Shown: piece by piece, positions 18,630-26,912 of the stretch | How positions within the stretch are numbered: the first letter of the stretch is position 1 | How the letters are laid out: the number at the start of each line of letters is the position of its first letter | Assembly: GCA_013287605.1 (NCBI GenBank) | Contig: JABDDM010000009.1 | Coordinates: forward strand, 1-59,368 | Reading direction: 5' to 3' | DNA length: 59,368 bases | Source of the DNA: Ignavibacteria bacterium | Lineage (GTDB): Bacteria > Bacteroidota > Ignavibacteria > Palsa-1295 | Notes under the pieces: model-generated | The model's database searches: none | What the model was told of the DNA's origin: nothing | Seen by the model: only the letters and a program-made list of their open reading frames with translations | Made by a program: the position numbers and the translations under genes

Positions 18630-19107
18630 GGGGGTGCATTGGTTTCGACGGGGAGTCGTCGAGTGGCACGTTGCGCACCGAGTGAGGTTGACAGCGCTCG
18701 TGAGTTTGGCCAGCAATGGCCGAACTCTGACTCAAACAGTCAGCAAACATAACTGCGAACTCTTATAGTTACGCAATGGCTGCCTAAGCTCCTTTAACTT
18801 AATTGTTGAAGTTGTAGCTGCTTCACACCGGGAGGTGTGAGGGTGCCCATCTCATCAGACCTTTAGACATAGCGGGTCTGAAATCAGTAGTGTGAGCAAT
18901 TATGCTGCCGATGTAATGAGGTGCCGAATCGCTATGTCTCTCATCGCGAAAGGGCTTTTCGTTCGCGGTCCGTAAACAGGAGAGGCAGCAGTTCCAGGCC
19001 GGTGGTCACTTGCTATGACCTGGCTCTGCTTAAACAATCAAGTGACTATGTGCGTAGTAGCGTCCAGTCGAGCTTTTCGGACAGGGGTTCGATTCCCCTC
19101 ACCTCCA
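18630..19107 (+). ncRNA. ssrA: Transfer-messenger RNA (tmRNA)
   Basis: One-piece tmRNA. The 5' end GGGGGTG (18630-18636) pairs over seven positions (one G-U) with CACCTCC (19100-19106), with discriminator A at 19107; CCA is not encoded. The diagnostic TTGGTTTCGACGGG follows the 5' strand, and the T-arm AGGGGTTCGATTCCCCT precedes the 3' strand. Together they form the Ala-accepting tRNA-like domain. The tag frame begins with GCA at 18743. At about 478 nt it is longer than the 363-nt E. coli RNA; the extra length is 3' of the tag and contains several hairpins, consistent with expanded pseudoknot regions. It rescues stalled ribosomes together with SmpB, which is not in this window. Confidence 0.97.
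18743..18787 (+). CDS. tmRNA proteolysis tag peptide ANITANSYSYAMAA
   Basis: Resume codon GCA at 18743, then 13 further codons and TAA at 18785. The tag ends AMAA, the hydrophobic tail recognised by ClpXP-type proteases. The ending YSYAMAA is the one I recall for Chlorobium tmRNA tags, which supports the Chlorobi/Ignavibacteria placement (from memory, not looked up). Confidence 0.9.
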   Translation, partial: ANITANSYSYAMAA

Positions 19108-19189
19108 CTATTTCTCTCACGAGATCCTGGTTCTTCACAGCCATGTGTTAATATGGTGATGGTAAGATCCAGGCAGTTATAACTTGAAC

Positions 19190-19975
19190 ATGCGACTTCC
19201 TGCCTACTTCATCGGTCATGGTAGTCCGATGAATGCGATTGAAGACAATCCGTATACGCGGAGGCTTGCGCTCATTCCAAGGGAGCTTCCTGAAACGCCG
19301 AAGGCGATCTTGATGATATCGGCGCACTGGTTGACTCGCGGCACATTCATCTCTGCTGCGGAGCATCCCGAGACGATTCACGATTTTGGAGGATTCTCCG
19401 ACGAGCTTTTTGCTGTGCAGTATCCTGCGCCCGGTGCAGTTGAATTGGCGAAGAAGGTAATGGCCATCGCACCCGAGGTTCATGCTGATCCCAATTATGG
19501 TCTCGATCATGGTGCATGGGCGGTACTGAGGCATATGTTCCCAAACGCGGATGTACCCGTCACGCAATTGAGCATTGACTATTATCAGCCGCCGAAATAT
19601 CATTTTGAGCTTGGACGAAAGCTCTCAACCTTGCGCGATGAGGGTGTGCTGATCATCGCCAGCGGGAATGTGGTACATAATCTGAGAATGTATTTCACGA
19701 GCCAAGGGAAGCAGTTGCCCTGGGCAGTTGAGTTTGACCGGTTTGTCAAAGAAAAGCTTCTTGCGAAAGATTTTGAAGCGATCCTTGAGTACAAGTCCTT
19801 TGGCGAAGCTGCTGCACTGTCTGTTCCATCCATCGATCACTTTGCTCCGATCTTCTACATCCTGGGCGCGACTCGAGATGATGGCAAGATCGAGATCATT
19901 TATGAAGAAGTTGACGGAGCGGTGAGCATGCTGAGCTTCCAAGCAGGCGAGGCGCTTAATCCCTCAAGCGGGTGA
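19190..19975 (+). CDS. ygiD: Class III extradiol dioxygenase, YgiD/DODA type
   Basis: 261 residues from the ATG at 19190 (MRLPAYFIGHGSP); the track start at 19184 is a TTG two codons earlier. The protein belongs to the LigB-like 4,5-DOPA dioxygenase family. Putative metal-binding His residues are in YFIGHGSPMNAIEDN, MISAHWLTRG and DHGAWAVLRHMFP, and a conserved GNVVHNLR follows later. Proteins of this type open the ring of catechols such as DOPA; E. coli YgiD has this activity and the physiological substrate is often unknown. It stands alone between ssrA and the redox cluster, with 170 bp free downstream. Confidence 0.93.
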   Translation: MRLPAYFIGHGSPMNAIEDNPYTRRLALIPRELPETPKAILMISAHWLTRGTFISAAEHPETIHDFGGFSDELFAVQYPAPGAVELAKKVMAIAPEVHADPNYGLDHGAWAVLRHMFPNADVPVTQLSIDYYQPPKYHFELGRKLSTLRDEGVLIIASGNVVHNLRMYFTSQGKQLPWAVEFDRFVKEKLLAKDFEAILEYKSFGEAAALSVPSIDHFAPIFYILGATRDDGKIEIIYEEVDGAVSMLSFQAGEALNPSSG

Positions 19976-20145
19976 GCATTTGACCTCCTAAGAATTTCCG
20001 CCACTCTAGTGTGAGCTAACTCGCTCAAATCGTGTCCTGTACTAAGGATGAGGGAAATATTTTCAATATTCGTCTCACAGACGGTATCGGGCCCCTCTCT
20101 TGGCATATGATTCGTTACTGCCAATCTCTCTAATTTCTTTCACTC

Positions 20146-20616
20146 ATGACGACTCGAAGAGAGTTTATCACGGGCTGTGGTAAAGTAATCACAGGAGTTG
20201 CCGTCTCGGGACTTCTCCTGCCTGTACTCCAGGGTTGCGTGCCGACGTCGCTTCCGCTTACGCCTTTGCCGCCATCTCCTCCGGTAGGGCCGGATGGTAG
20301 AGTGATTGTCGATATCTCGGATCTCAATTCAGGCAATCCGATCAAAGTGGTGCCCGGCCTCTATGGCAGCGATGGTTTACCAATCCTGATCACAAGAATT
20401 TCTGACACAGATTTCCGGGCGCTTTCGAGTTACTGCCCGCATGCCGGATGTCAGGTGGAGAATTCACTGCAAGGCACCTCGATCCCGTGCCTTTGCCACA
20501 ATTCTCTTTTTGCGCTTGATGGCAATGTCGTGCAAGGTCCGGCAGTAACATCACTCAAAAAGTACGATGCGACGTTCGAGGCATCATCTCACACGCTGCA
20601 TATTAAAGTTGCTTAA
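20146..20616 (+). CDS. Tat-exported Rieske [2Fe-2S] lipoprotein
   Basis: 156 residues. The N-terminus has a twin-arginine motif (TTRREFI, residues 2-8), a hydrophobic stretch and a lipobox VLQGC with Cys31, so the protein should be exported folded and lipidated. A Pro-rich linker (LTPLPPSPPVGP) leads to the Rieske fold. The cluster ligands are Cys97 and His99 in YCPHAGC, and Cys115 and His118 in IPCLCHNS; Cys102 and Cys117 are placed for the stabilising disulfide. It resembles the small Rieske subunits of quinol-oxidising complexes or arsenite-oxidase-like systems, but no cytochrome b or molybdopterin gene is adjacent. Its stop overlaps the cytochrome-porin start (TAATG), so electron exchange with that protein is a reasonable inference. 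Confidence 0.93.
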   Translation: MTTRREFITGCGKVITGVAVSGLLLPVLQGCVPTSLPLTPLPPSPPVGPDGRVIVDISDLNSGNPIKVVPGLYGSDGLPILITRISDTDFRALSSYCPHAGCQVENSLQGTSIPCLCHNSLFALDGNVVQGPAVTSLKKYDATFEASSHTLHIKVA

Positions 20617-21830
20617 TGAGATATTTACGAACGAAGACGACTTCGAAATCAGTGTGCTGGATCGGATCGATTTTCGTGATCGCAGCAGCCTCGTGCGTAT
20701 TGGTTGATACATGCCGTGCAATTCCTCGGTTCTCACTCATGACCGGCACTCGATGCTCTGTGTGTCACTTCAATCCACAGGGAAGCGGTTTGCGAACGGA
20801 GCTCGGCTGGTCCGCTATGAACGAGACGGGTCTTTTCAAATGGCGAAATTCGGCTAATGATACTGTTGCTCCAACGAACGAATTGTTCAACGGTCTCTTC
20901 GTACCAGGGCTCGATGCAAGACTCCAGCTCGTAAGAGTTTCAAAGACCGGCCAGCGATTGCTCATTCCGATGCAGCTCTCGACGTCACTCGCCTTCGTGC
21001 CGAGCAAGCAGTTCGTGGCCTACACTAATATTAATCTGGCAAGTATCGAAGAACGCATTCGCGGTGGTTCGCTCTATCCGGGTGAAGCCGATTTTGACGC
21101 GCAGATCCAGTATCAGCCCGACATATCGCTGCCGTCGATCAGACTTGGTATGATCGAGCCGAGCATCGGGATTCGTCAGGATGATCATACAGTTTTCGTG
21201 CGGCGTGAGGCTGCCCTCAAAGACGTTTATCTTTTTCCGGCCTATTACAATGATGTTGGCGCGGAGATTACGTATGAAGGCTTAAAGTATCTGACGGTCA
21301 ATGCCGGTATTTTCAATGCCCATAATTTATCGCAAGTCGATCCAACCATCGGGACGGTCACCTCGAATTTTGATTTTAAGAAACCAACTGTCTCGGGACG
21401 AGTGATGCTTTGGCCGCAACTGCTGGAGCAGCAAATCAACGGGGAGGCCGGGGCTTCGATCATGGTCAATGGTGCATTCCAGATGATCAATGTGTTCGCT
21501 GGCTTCGGGCTATCAGATAAAGCAACGATCGCTGTGGAAGCTCTGCATGCGACGAATGCCGTTGATCGTATTGTAAGAAATTTTACTGTGATGGGCAGCT
21601 TGCGTCTCGCCGATTGGCTGGCTGCGGATTGGCGATATGATTGGGGGCAAACGGAAATGTTTCCTGGAAAAGCGCTGGCCTATGCCGAAGCGTTCACATT
21701 TGGATTTGAGTTCTTCGTCTTCCCCTACATCGAACTCAGGCCCGAATACCGATTGATGCAGACCAATCCATTTTACGGGCAGACTGTCTCCTCAGGACAA
21801 TACACAGGTCAGATCCATGTATTCTACTAA
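20616..21830 (+). CDS. Outer-membrane monoheme cytochrome fused to beta-barrel (Cyc2-like layout)
   Basis: 404 residues. A signal peptide is followed at once by IPRFSLMTGTRCSVCHFNPQG, which carries one c-type heme site (Cys47, Cys50, His51) immediately after the cleavage region. Residues about 90-404 are beta-barrel-like: alternating aromatic strands, many short turns, and a terminal Tyr (GQIHVFY). A single N-terminal heme plugged to a barrel of about 300-350 residues is the layout of Cyc2-type cytochrome-porins, which move electrons across the outer membrane, for example from Fe(II). The barrel could instead be a separate porin family with a heme. Upstream coupling is by TAATG to the Rieske gene; the next gene overlaps its end by 14 nt. 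Confidence 0.85.
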   Translation: MRYLRTKTTSKSVCWIGSIFVIAAASCVLVDTCRAIPRFSLMTGTRCSVCHFNPQGSGLRTELGWSAMNETGLFKWRNSANDTVAPTNELFNGLFVPGLDARLQLVRVSKTGQRLLIPMQLSTSLAFVPSKQFVAYTNINLASIEERIRGGSLYPGEADFDAQIQYQPDISLPSIRLGMIEPSIGIRQDDHTVFVRREAALKDVYLFPAYYNDVGAEITYEGLKYLTVNAGIFNAHNLSQVDPTIGTVTSNFDFKKPTVSGRVMLWPQLLEQQINGEAGASIMVNGAFQMINVFAGFGLSDKATIAVEALHATNAVDRIVRNFTVMGSLRLADWLAADWRYDWGQTEMFPGKALAYAEAFTFGFEFFVFPYIELRPEYRLMQTNPFYGQTVSSGQYTGQIHVFY

Positions 21831-23073
21831 TTCAAAGACTCGTTTCAGAAGAGCTTTAACCTGGCGAATGCTCATCACGATGGGCTTCGTTCTGTTCGTC
21901 CTACGCGAAGCGGGATGTGACTATAACATCACGACAAATCCAGACAAGAGTCTTGTGGTCGTCAGCGTTTCTCCACAGGCAGTCACACTCACTCCGAGTG
22001 GGGAGATCACTCTTACAGCAGCAGTTACACATTTTCAACATGACAGCACACTCACGTGGTCCCTATCGGATCCAAACATCGGACAACTGTCGTCGAACGG
22101 CGGAACGGCAGTCTACAAAGCGCCCGCATCAGTGCCTGGGACGGCGATGAGCGTTTCGGTGCTAGTGCAGTCTGTTGAAGATCCAACGAAAACAGCTCAA
22201 GCAGTTATCACAATCGTCAATCCCGATACGAGTGGCACTACTGGTGTAAAAGTGCTCTTGAGCCCGCTCGCCATTACACTCAGCCCAGGAAAGTCGCAGC
22301 AATTTCATGCGACGGTTCTCGGCTTAACTACAACTACGGTTACGTGGCAGCTTGTGAGTGGATTTGGGACGATCACTGCTGACGGTACTTATTCCGCTCC
22401 AGGGTCACCAGCTTCACTACCAACCTTTGGCATTATTCGAGCGAGTTCAACGGCCGATCCCACCAGATATGCTGATGCTACGATCACAATCATGAATTCT
22501 GCCGACTCGCTCGTCTGTTTCGAACGCGACATTCTTCCAGTTCTGACAGGAAGTTGCGGAATGAGCGGCTGTCATACGCCAGGAGCTGGTCCGGGAGATC
22601 TTACATCCTATGACGGAATACTAAGTCGCGTGGTGTCAGGCAGCGCTCGGTCAAGTCGGCTATATCTTGCGATCACCAATTTCGACATCGCACGGAGGAT
22701 GCCTCCGCCACCGCGTTCGATACTTTCACCAGTACAGATCATTGCGATTGGTCGCTGGATTGATCAGGGAGCACTGAAGACTTCATGCTCGGCTGGATCG
22801 CAATGCGATACCACCTCGGTTCATTATTCGGACTTTGTTCGCACTACGATGGCTACCTACTGCATAGGGTGTCATACTGGCGCAACGGCAGGCGGAGGAA
22901 TTGACCTCTCAAGTTACGGCGGGTTGGCAAAAGTGACTGCGAATGGAAGACTTATGGGTTCGATCACGTTCAGTCAAGGGTTTTCTGCCATGCCCAAACT
23001 GGGACCTCGGCTCGATGATTGTACCATAGCTAAGATCCAGGCTTGGGTGAATAGAGGATACCCCAATGACTGA
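21817..23073 (+). CDS. Diheme c-type cytochrome lipoprotein with Ig-like repeats
   Basis: 418 residues. A hydrophobic signal ends in a lipobox-like REAGC with Cys34. Two bacterial Ig-like (BIG_2-type) repeats cover about residues 45-228 (VSPQAVTLTPSGEITLTAAV and LSPLAITLSPGKSQQFHATV). The C-terminal part has two heme-binding sites: FERDILPVLTGSCGMSGCH with an unusual C-x4-C-H spacing (Cys247, Cys252, His253), and a standard CIGCH (Cys349, Cys352, His353). This layout resembles the PSCyt1/planctomycete-type cytochrome domain. Its start lies within the end of the cytochrome-porin gene, so the proteins are probably made together. A surface or periplasmic electron-relay role is inferred. Confidence 0.87.
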   Translation: MYSTNSKTRFRRALTWRMLITMGFVLFVLREAGCDYNITTNPDKSLVVVSVSPQAVTLTPSGEITLTAAVTHFQHDSTLTWSLSDPNIGQLSSNGGTAVYKAPASVPGTAMSVSVLVQSVEDPTKTAQAVITIVNPDTSGTTGVKVLLSPLAITLSPGKSQQFHATVLGLTTTTVTWQLVSGFGTITADGTYSAPGSPASLPTFGIIRASSTADPTRYADATITIMNSADSLVCFERDILPVLTGSCGMSGCHTPGAGPGDLTSYDGILSRVVSGSARSSRLYLAITNFDIARRMPPPPRSILSPVQIIAIGRWIDQGALKTSCSAGSQCDTTSVHYSDFVRTTMATYCIGCHTGATAGGGIDLSSYGGLAKVTANGRLMGSITFSQGFSAMPKLGPRLDDCTIAKIQAWVNRGYPND

Positions 23074-23141
23074 TCGTTTATGACAATCGGTTCATTGGCC
23101 TGGAAAATTTATTGTTATAGCCTCGTTTTACGATAGCTCTT

Positions 23142-23777
23142 ATGAAAAAATATTTCCTAATCATCGCTCTCGTGTTGTTGTCTAGCGTCGGCATCAGTCG
23201 AGCCCAGCTTTCTGTAAGCTCAGGCCCGAAAGTGGCTACGATCAATGACAAGATCAATCAAAATCAATTCGTGTGGTTAAGCAAAGCGCCGTTGGAGAAT
23301 ATCCAGGGCACGTCGGAGGGAGTAAAGGGAACTATCACTATTGATCCCAAAGACCTTTCCAAACTCACTGGCACGATCAGCACTGATGTTGCATCCATGA
23401 AGACTGGTAACGGTCCACGTGATAGTCATCTTGTTGGCCCACAGTGGCTGGACGCAAACAAGTATCCGCAGATCACATTCAAAATCGCTTCGGTCACAAA
23501 TGTGAAAGTTGAAGGAAATGCGGCGACAGGATATGCGACCGGGACGTTCACAATGCACGGCGTGAGCAAATCTCTCCTTATTCCATTCAGCCTGCGCTAT
23601 GTACCTGAAAGCGAGAAGACGCGGCTGCGCGCACCAGGCGATCTTGTAATGTTCGCGGCCGACTTTGACATCGCGCTTAAGGACTTCAACGTCGCTGGTA
23701 CCGACGGCGTAGTAGGAAGCAAAGTGGGGGAGACGATCCATATCAAAGCACAACTGTTTGCTAATACTGCTTCATGA
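23142..23777 (+). CDS. YceI-family periplasmic lipid-binding protein
   Basis: 211 residues with signal peptide to SRAQLS (about residue 22). The mature part is a YceI lipocalin-like barrel: FVWLSKAPLENIQGTSEGVKGTITID, then TGNGPRDSHLVGPQWLDANKYPQITFK and the late GTFTMHGVSKSLLIPFSLR. YceI proteins bind polyisoprenoid chains in the periplasm; some link to cytochrome b561 or quinone chemistry, which fits this redox neighbourhood, but that link is inference. The gene starts 68 bp after the diheme lipoprotein, so it may have its own promoter. It is followed after 4 nt by a small membrane protein gene. Confidence 0.93.
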   Translation: MKKYFLIIALVLLSSVGISRAQLSVSSGPKVATINDKINQNQFVWLSKAPLENIQGTSEGVKGTITIDPKDLSKLTGTISTDVASMKTGNGPRDSHLVGPQWLDANKYPQITFKIASVTNVKVEGNAATGYATGTFTMHGVSKSLLIPFSLRYVPESEKTRLRAPGDLVMFAADFDIALKDFNVAGTDGVVGSKVGETIHIKAQLFANTAS

Positions 23778-23781
23778 GCTA

Positions 23782-24054
23782 ATGAGAAATAGGGGAGTCG
23801 CATTGATCTTATTCGGAACGGCAGCGGGACTCTTAGTGTGGTGGCTTGTGGCCGGCGCGCATGTTTTTACGATGACGTCACGACTCGTCCAGGTCAAGGA
23901 CGAGCTCTTTGGAACAACCGTAGATCATTGGGAAAAAGCATTTATTCCGGGACTGGAAGTTGTCGGACCCACGATGCTCATCCTCATCAGTGTAGGTGTA
24001 TGGCTTCTATACAGAGATCGAAAAAGAAAGACCGTTTCAACTATTCAAGCTTGA
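23782..24054 (+). CDS. Small two-helix membrane protein
   Basis: 90 residues from the ATG at 23782 (MRNRGVALILFG), chosen because it starts 4 nt after the YceI stop; the track start lies inside the YceI gene. Two transmembrane helices are predicted: VALILFGTAAGLLVWWLVAG and GPTMLILISVGVWLLY. A polar stretch (VQVKDELFGTTVDHWEKAFIPG) between them would lie outside the cytoplasm, and a basic tail (RDRKRK) inside. No family is recognised. It is the last gene before a strong terminator, so it belongs to the YceI transcript. Confidence 0.72.
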   Translation: MRNRGVALILFGTAAGLLVWWLVAGAHVFTMTSRLVQVKDELFGTTVDHWEKAFIPGLEVVGPTMLILISVGVWLLYRDRKRKTVSTIQA

Positions 24055-24056
24055 GC

Positions 24057-24098
24057 AAAACAGAAGGGGATGCCTGATGGCATCCCCTTCTGTTTTTG
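24057..24098. terminator. Strong bidirectional terminator
   Basis: AAAACAGAAGGGGATGCC and GGCATCCCCTTCTGTTTT form a perfect 18-bp stem with loop TGAT. A-rich and T-rich ends on both sides allow it to work in both directions. It separates the redox/YceI cluster (plus strand) from the convergent DUF885 gene (minus strand). Confidence 0.95.
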
Positions 24099-24115
24099 AG
24101 CACTTCTACAATCCA

Positions 24116-25759
24116 TCATAACTGCATGGCCTTTGCAATTAGCGGCCAAGGAGCGCAGCCGAAGCTTAGGAGGTCGTCATGGAAATTCAAGAGATCGAAA
24201 TCCCCGCGTTTGCGAGCACGCTCTCTGATATCGCGCACCTGAAACTTTCCAAGCGTATACAATAAATATCCAGGATCGAAGACACCACGCTCAGCCTCTT
24301 TGCGCGCTGCCACCGGCCGCATCATCGCCTTTTCTTCGAACAGCTTTTGTGATTCAGAAAGCGTCATGGTGCCGCGATGCAGCTCGATCGACGAAACATA
24401 CCGGCAAAGCCTGACAAGCGCTTCGTGCAGGAAGGCCATTTCGATGCGTGCATCTCCGGCGCCCCAGCCTTCTTCCAGCATCATCTCTTCCGTATAGTGC
24501 GCCCAGCCTTCGATGAAGGCATAGGACCAAAATACCTTACCCACTTTCGAGCGCGCTCGCTGCAGATGCAAAAAGTGGACGTAATGGCCGGGATAGGCTT
24601 CGTGGATCGAAATGATCTCCATGACGGCCCGATTGAAACCCTTAAGAAAGTCTTTCTTCTTCGCTTCGTCCCACGCTGCTTCAGGTGGCGTAACGTAATA
24701 GAATGCTTCCGTTGCCACTTGTTCAAAGGCGCCGGGACTATCCATCGCTGCGAACGCCCAGCGCATATGCTCAGGTGTTGGCTCAACTTTGCAACGAACT
24801 TGAGAGGGGACCGAGATGATCGACTTGTCGATCAGGAACTGTCGGATGCGTTCGAGCATGGAATCTGTCTCCCGAAAGAGATTGCGTTCGGAGAAGTGCT
24901 CGCTCTCGACATACATGCGGAAGCACGCTTCGGCGCCGAGACTTCCATCGATAGAGTGGGCAGCCATGACAAACCGATCCGTGAGTTTCGAGATCTCTTC
25001 TCTGCCTCGCGCAAGGAGCGTGTCCAGGGAATCAGTGACAAGCTCGGACTTTTCCAAAAACGCCTGCATCCTGTCAGCGCCCAGTCGGAAATAATCATAT
25101 CGCGAGTCGGGGAGAACAACTGTTTTCAGAGCGTTGATAAAGCTCATGAGCGCCATCTTCGCCTCGTCAAGCGCCTCGAGAGCCCGAGTGTAGATCGGTT
25201 TTCCAACCAGAGGCTTGAGTGATTCGGTTGGAAGCGTATCAAAGGCCGAAAGTCGTCCTTCAAAGACTGTGATGGAAGTCTCCAGAATTGTTCTGTCAAG
25301 AGAATTGCTCAGGTTTTGACGCGCGACTGCGAGTGCTCGCGGAATTGCACGAAGTCGCTTGATTGCCGCAGTCGTGCGATCTTCGAGCGGTGCATAATCA
25401 CGATGAAAGAGATGGCGGAGTTCGAGCGTCACATCATAGTACATGGGATTCCAGTCAAACTCCCTCAGTTCACGCATGCGAAAGAGTTCTTCATTGAGCT
25501 TCCAGCGCAGCGCCTTGCGCTCGAAATCCTCAATGTTATCAACACTCTCTTTTCCAAAGGTGCGCTCGAGGGTGTCGAGTGCTTCGCTTAACTCATCGAC
25601 ATAAATCTTTCGAGCTGTTGCACTGAAGTCTTCCATGAGTCCATCGTACTGATGGAGCCCGAGGTTCGATCCGAATGAAGGATAAAATTCGAGATACAGC
25701 TCGAGGACTGCATCCCGAAATTCGGTGAACGTTTGAAAGCGCTTATTGCGGAAAGTCAT
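24116..25759 (-). CDS. DUF885-family zinc metallopeptidase-like protein
   Basis: 547 residues, typical for DUF885 (PF05960), which is related to the M32-type gluzincin peptidases. The zinc motif is present as ISIHEAYPGHYVHFLHLQ (HExxxGH-type spacing) with the third ligand region AFIEGWAHYTEEMM about 35 residues later. There is no signal peptide, so the protein is probably cytoplasmic, unlike many family members that are exported. The family is likely to cleave peptides, but the substrate is unknown. It is convergent with the YceI cluster and lies 21 bp after the nucleotidyltransferase gene on the same strand, suggesting a two-gene operon. Confidence 0.92.
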   Translation of the reverse strand: MTFRNKRFQTFTEFRDAVLELYLEFYPSFGSNLGLHQYDGLMEDFSATARKIYVDELSEALDTLERTFGKESVDNIEDFERKALRWKLNEELFRMRELREFDWNPMYYDVTLELRHLFHRDYAPLEDRTTAAIKRLRAIPRALAVARQNLSNSLDRTILETSITVFEGRLSAFDTLPTESLKPLVGKPIYTRALEALDEAKMALMSFINALKTVVLPDSRYDYFRLGADRMQAFLEKSELVTDSLDTLLARGREEISKLTDRFVMAAHSIDGSLGAEACFRMYVESEHFSERNLFRETDSMLERIRQFLIDKSIISVPSQVRCKVEPTPEHMRWAFAAMDSPGAFEQVATEAFYYVTPPEAAWDEAKKKDFLKGFNRAVMEIISIHEAYPGHYVHFLHLQRARSKVGKVFWSYAFIEGWAHYTEEMMLEEGWGAGDARIEMAFLHEALVRLCRYVSSIELHRGTMTLSESQKLFEEKAMMRPVAARKEAERGVFDPGYLLYTLGKFQVRDIRERARKRGDFDLLNFHDDLLSFGCAPWPLIAKAMQL

Positions 25760-25780
25760 TGAGTGACAATGGTGAAATAA

Positions 25781-26764
25781 TTAGCGAAAGTCGATCTCGG
25801 AGCTATCGCCTGCATTAACGCGACGAAATCCACTCTTGATCATAGCATTGTTGCCAGCGATGGATCCTTCAAGTAACGCGGTCTCGATCACGCAGCCATC
25901 TCCAATGATGGAATCGCGAATAATGGAATCGCGTACAAACGCGCCCTCGCCGATCGTCGCATAGGGCCCGATGATCGAATTCTCGATTTCGGCGCTTGCC
26001 GCAATTGAGACCGGGGGGATGGTAATGACACCGGCGATCCTCCGGTCGTTCGAGCGCTTCATGAGAAGATGGCGGTTGGTACTAAGCATGGTTTCGGGTT
26101 TACCGCAATCATACCACGCATCGACCGCAAACGTTGAAAAGCGTTCGCCCAGGTCGATCATTCGCTGCAAGGCGTCTGTCAGTTGATATTCGTTCTTCGT
26201 CCGAATGTTCTTCTCGACTAATTCATTGAGCGACTCAATAAGAAGTTTGGGATTACGAATGAAATAGACACCGACGACGGCGAGATTTGTTTTCGGATGC
26301 TCAGGCTTCTCTACCAACCGAGAAATATATTCCCCTTCCATCTCGACCACGCCGAACCGGCGAGGATCCTCGACTGTCTTGACACCGAGGGCGCTCGTCG
26401 GTGTTCGGAAGACACTTGTGAGATCCACGTCGAAAATGGTGTCTCCTAAGATGATGAACAGAGGCTCACCATCGACGGGGATCGAGTCGCGCGCCACCCA
26501 GATCGAATGCCCGAGTCCGAGCAGTTCCTCTTGCGTAACAAAATTGGCTTTCAGGTGAGCGAACTGCGTGCGGACATATTGCTCGACGAGATCGCCCATG
26601 TAGCCGACAACGATAGTCGCGCTTGTAATGCCATCTTCGATGAGTTTATCGAGGATGTGACCAAGAATGGGCTTGCCTGCAACGTTTAATAATACTTTGG
26701 GCAGCGTGTACGTATGAGGCCGAAGCCGAGTGCCGACGCCGGCAACTGGAATGATAGCGTGCAT
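25781..26764 (-). CDS. Sugar-1-phosphate nucleotidyltransferase with left-handed beta-helix tail
   Basis: 327 residues from the ATG at 26764 (MHAIIPVAGVGTRLRP); the 20-residue longer track start would remove the normal N-terminus. The catalytic loop PVAGVGTRLRPHTYTLPKVLL and the metal Asp in FIILGDTIFDVDL show an NTP-transferase (glucose- or mannose-1-phosphate type). The C-terminus (about residues 240-327) has hexapeptide-like repeats (ENSIIGPYATIGEGAFVRDSIIRDSIIGDG) of a beta-helix, as in long RmlA-type or GDP-mannose pyrophosphorylases. It supplies activated sugar for cell-surface glycans; the exact sugar is not decided. An almost perfect Bacteroidota promoter lies 28-58 nt upstream. Confidence 0.92.
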   Translation of the reverse strand: MHAIIPVAGVGTRLRPHTYTLPKVLLNVAGKPILGHILDKLIEDGITSATIVVGYMGDLVEQYVRTQFAHLKANFVTQEELLGLGHSIWVARDSIPVDGEPLFIILGDTIFDVDLTSVFRTPTSALGVKTVEDPRRFGVVEMEGEYISRLVEKPEHPKTNLAVVGVYFIRNPKLLIESLNELVEKNIRTKNEYQLTDALQRMIDLGERFSTFAVDAWYDCGKPETMLSTNRHLLMKRSNDRRIAGVITIPPVSIAASAEIENSIIGPYATIGEGAFVRDSIIRDSIIGDGCVIETALLEGSIAGNNAMIKSGFRRVNAGDSSEIDFR

Positions 26765-26791
26765 GAAATGTGGGAAAGTGTTCTCCTTAGA

Positions 26792-26822
26792 CAAAAATAC
26801 GGAGCACAGAGGCAGGAGCAAA
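26792..26822 (-). promoter_or_regulatory. Bacteroidota-type promoter TTTG-N19-TATTTTTG
   Basis: On the minus strand TTTG (26822-26819), 19 nt, then TATTTTTG (26799-26792), an exact match to the -33/-7 consensus of Bacteroidota sigma-ABfr promoters. The -7 box is 27 nt before the nucleotidyltransferase ATG, so this message has a short leader with AAGGAG about 18 nt from the start. This is the clearest promoter in the window. Confidence 0.75.
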
Positions 26823-26912
26823 GAATCCGACCTTTGTCTTCAAGCGGGTACGAGGGGTGAGACAAACTTTACGTTCGTGTGTTCTCAAATGAGTACTTAT
26901 CCGATTCATCAG

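Noticed and set aside
24377-25222. 281-codon plus-strand ORF in the track
   Set aside because: Antisense to the DUF885 gene, whose motifs are intact; it has no protein-family features.
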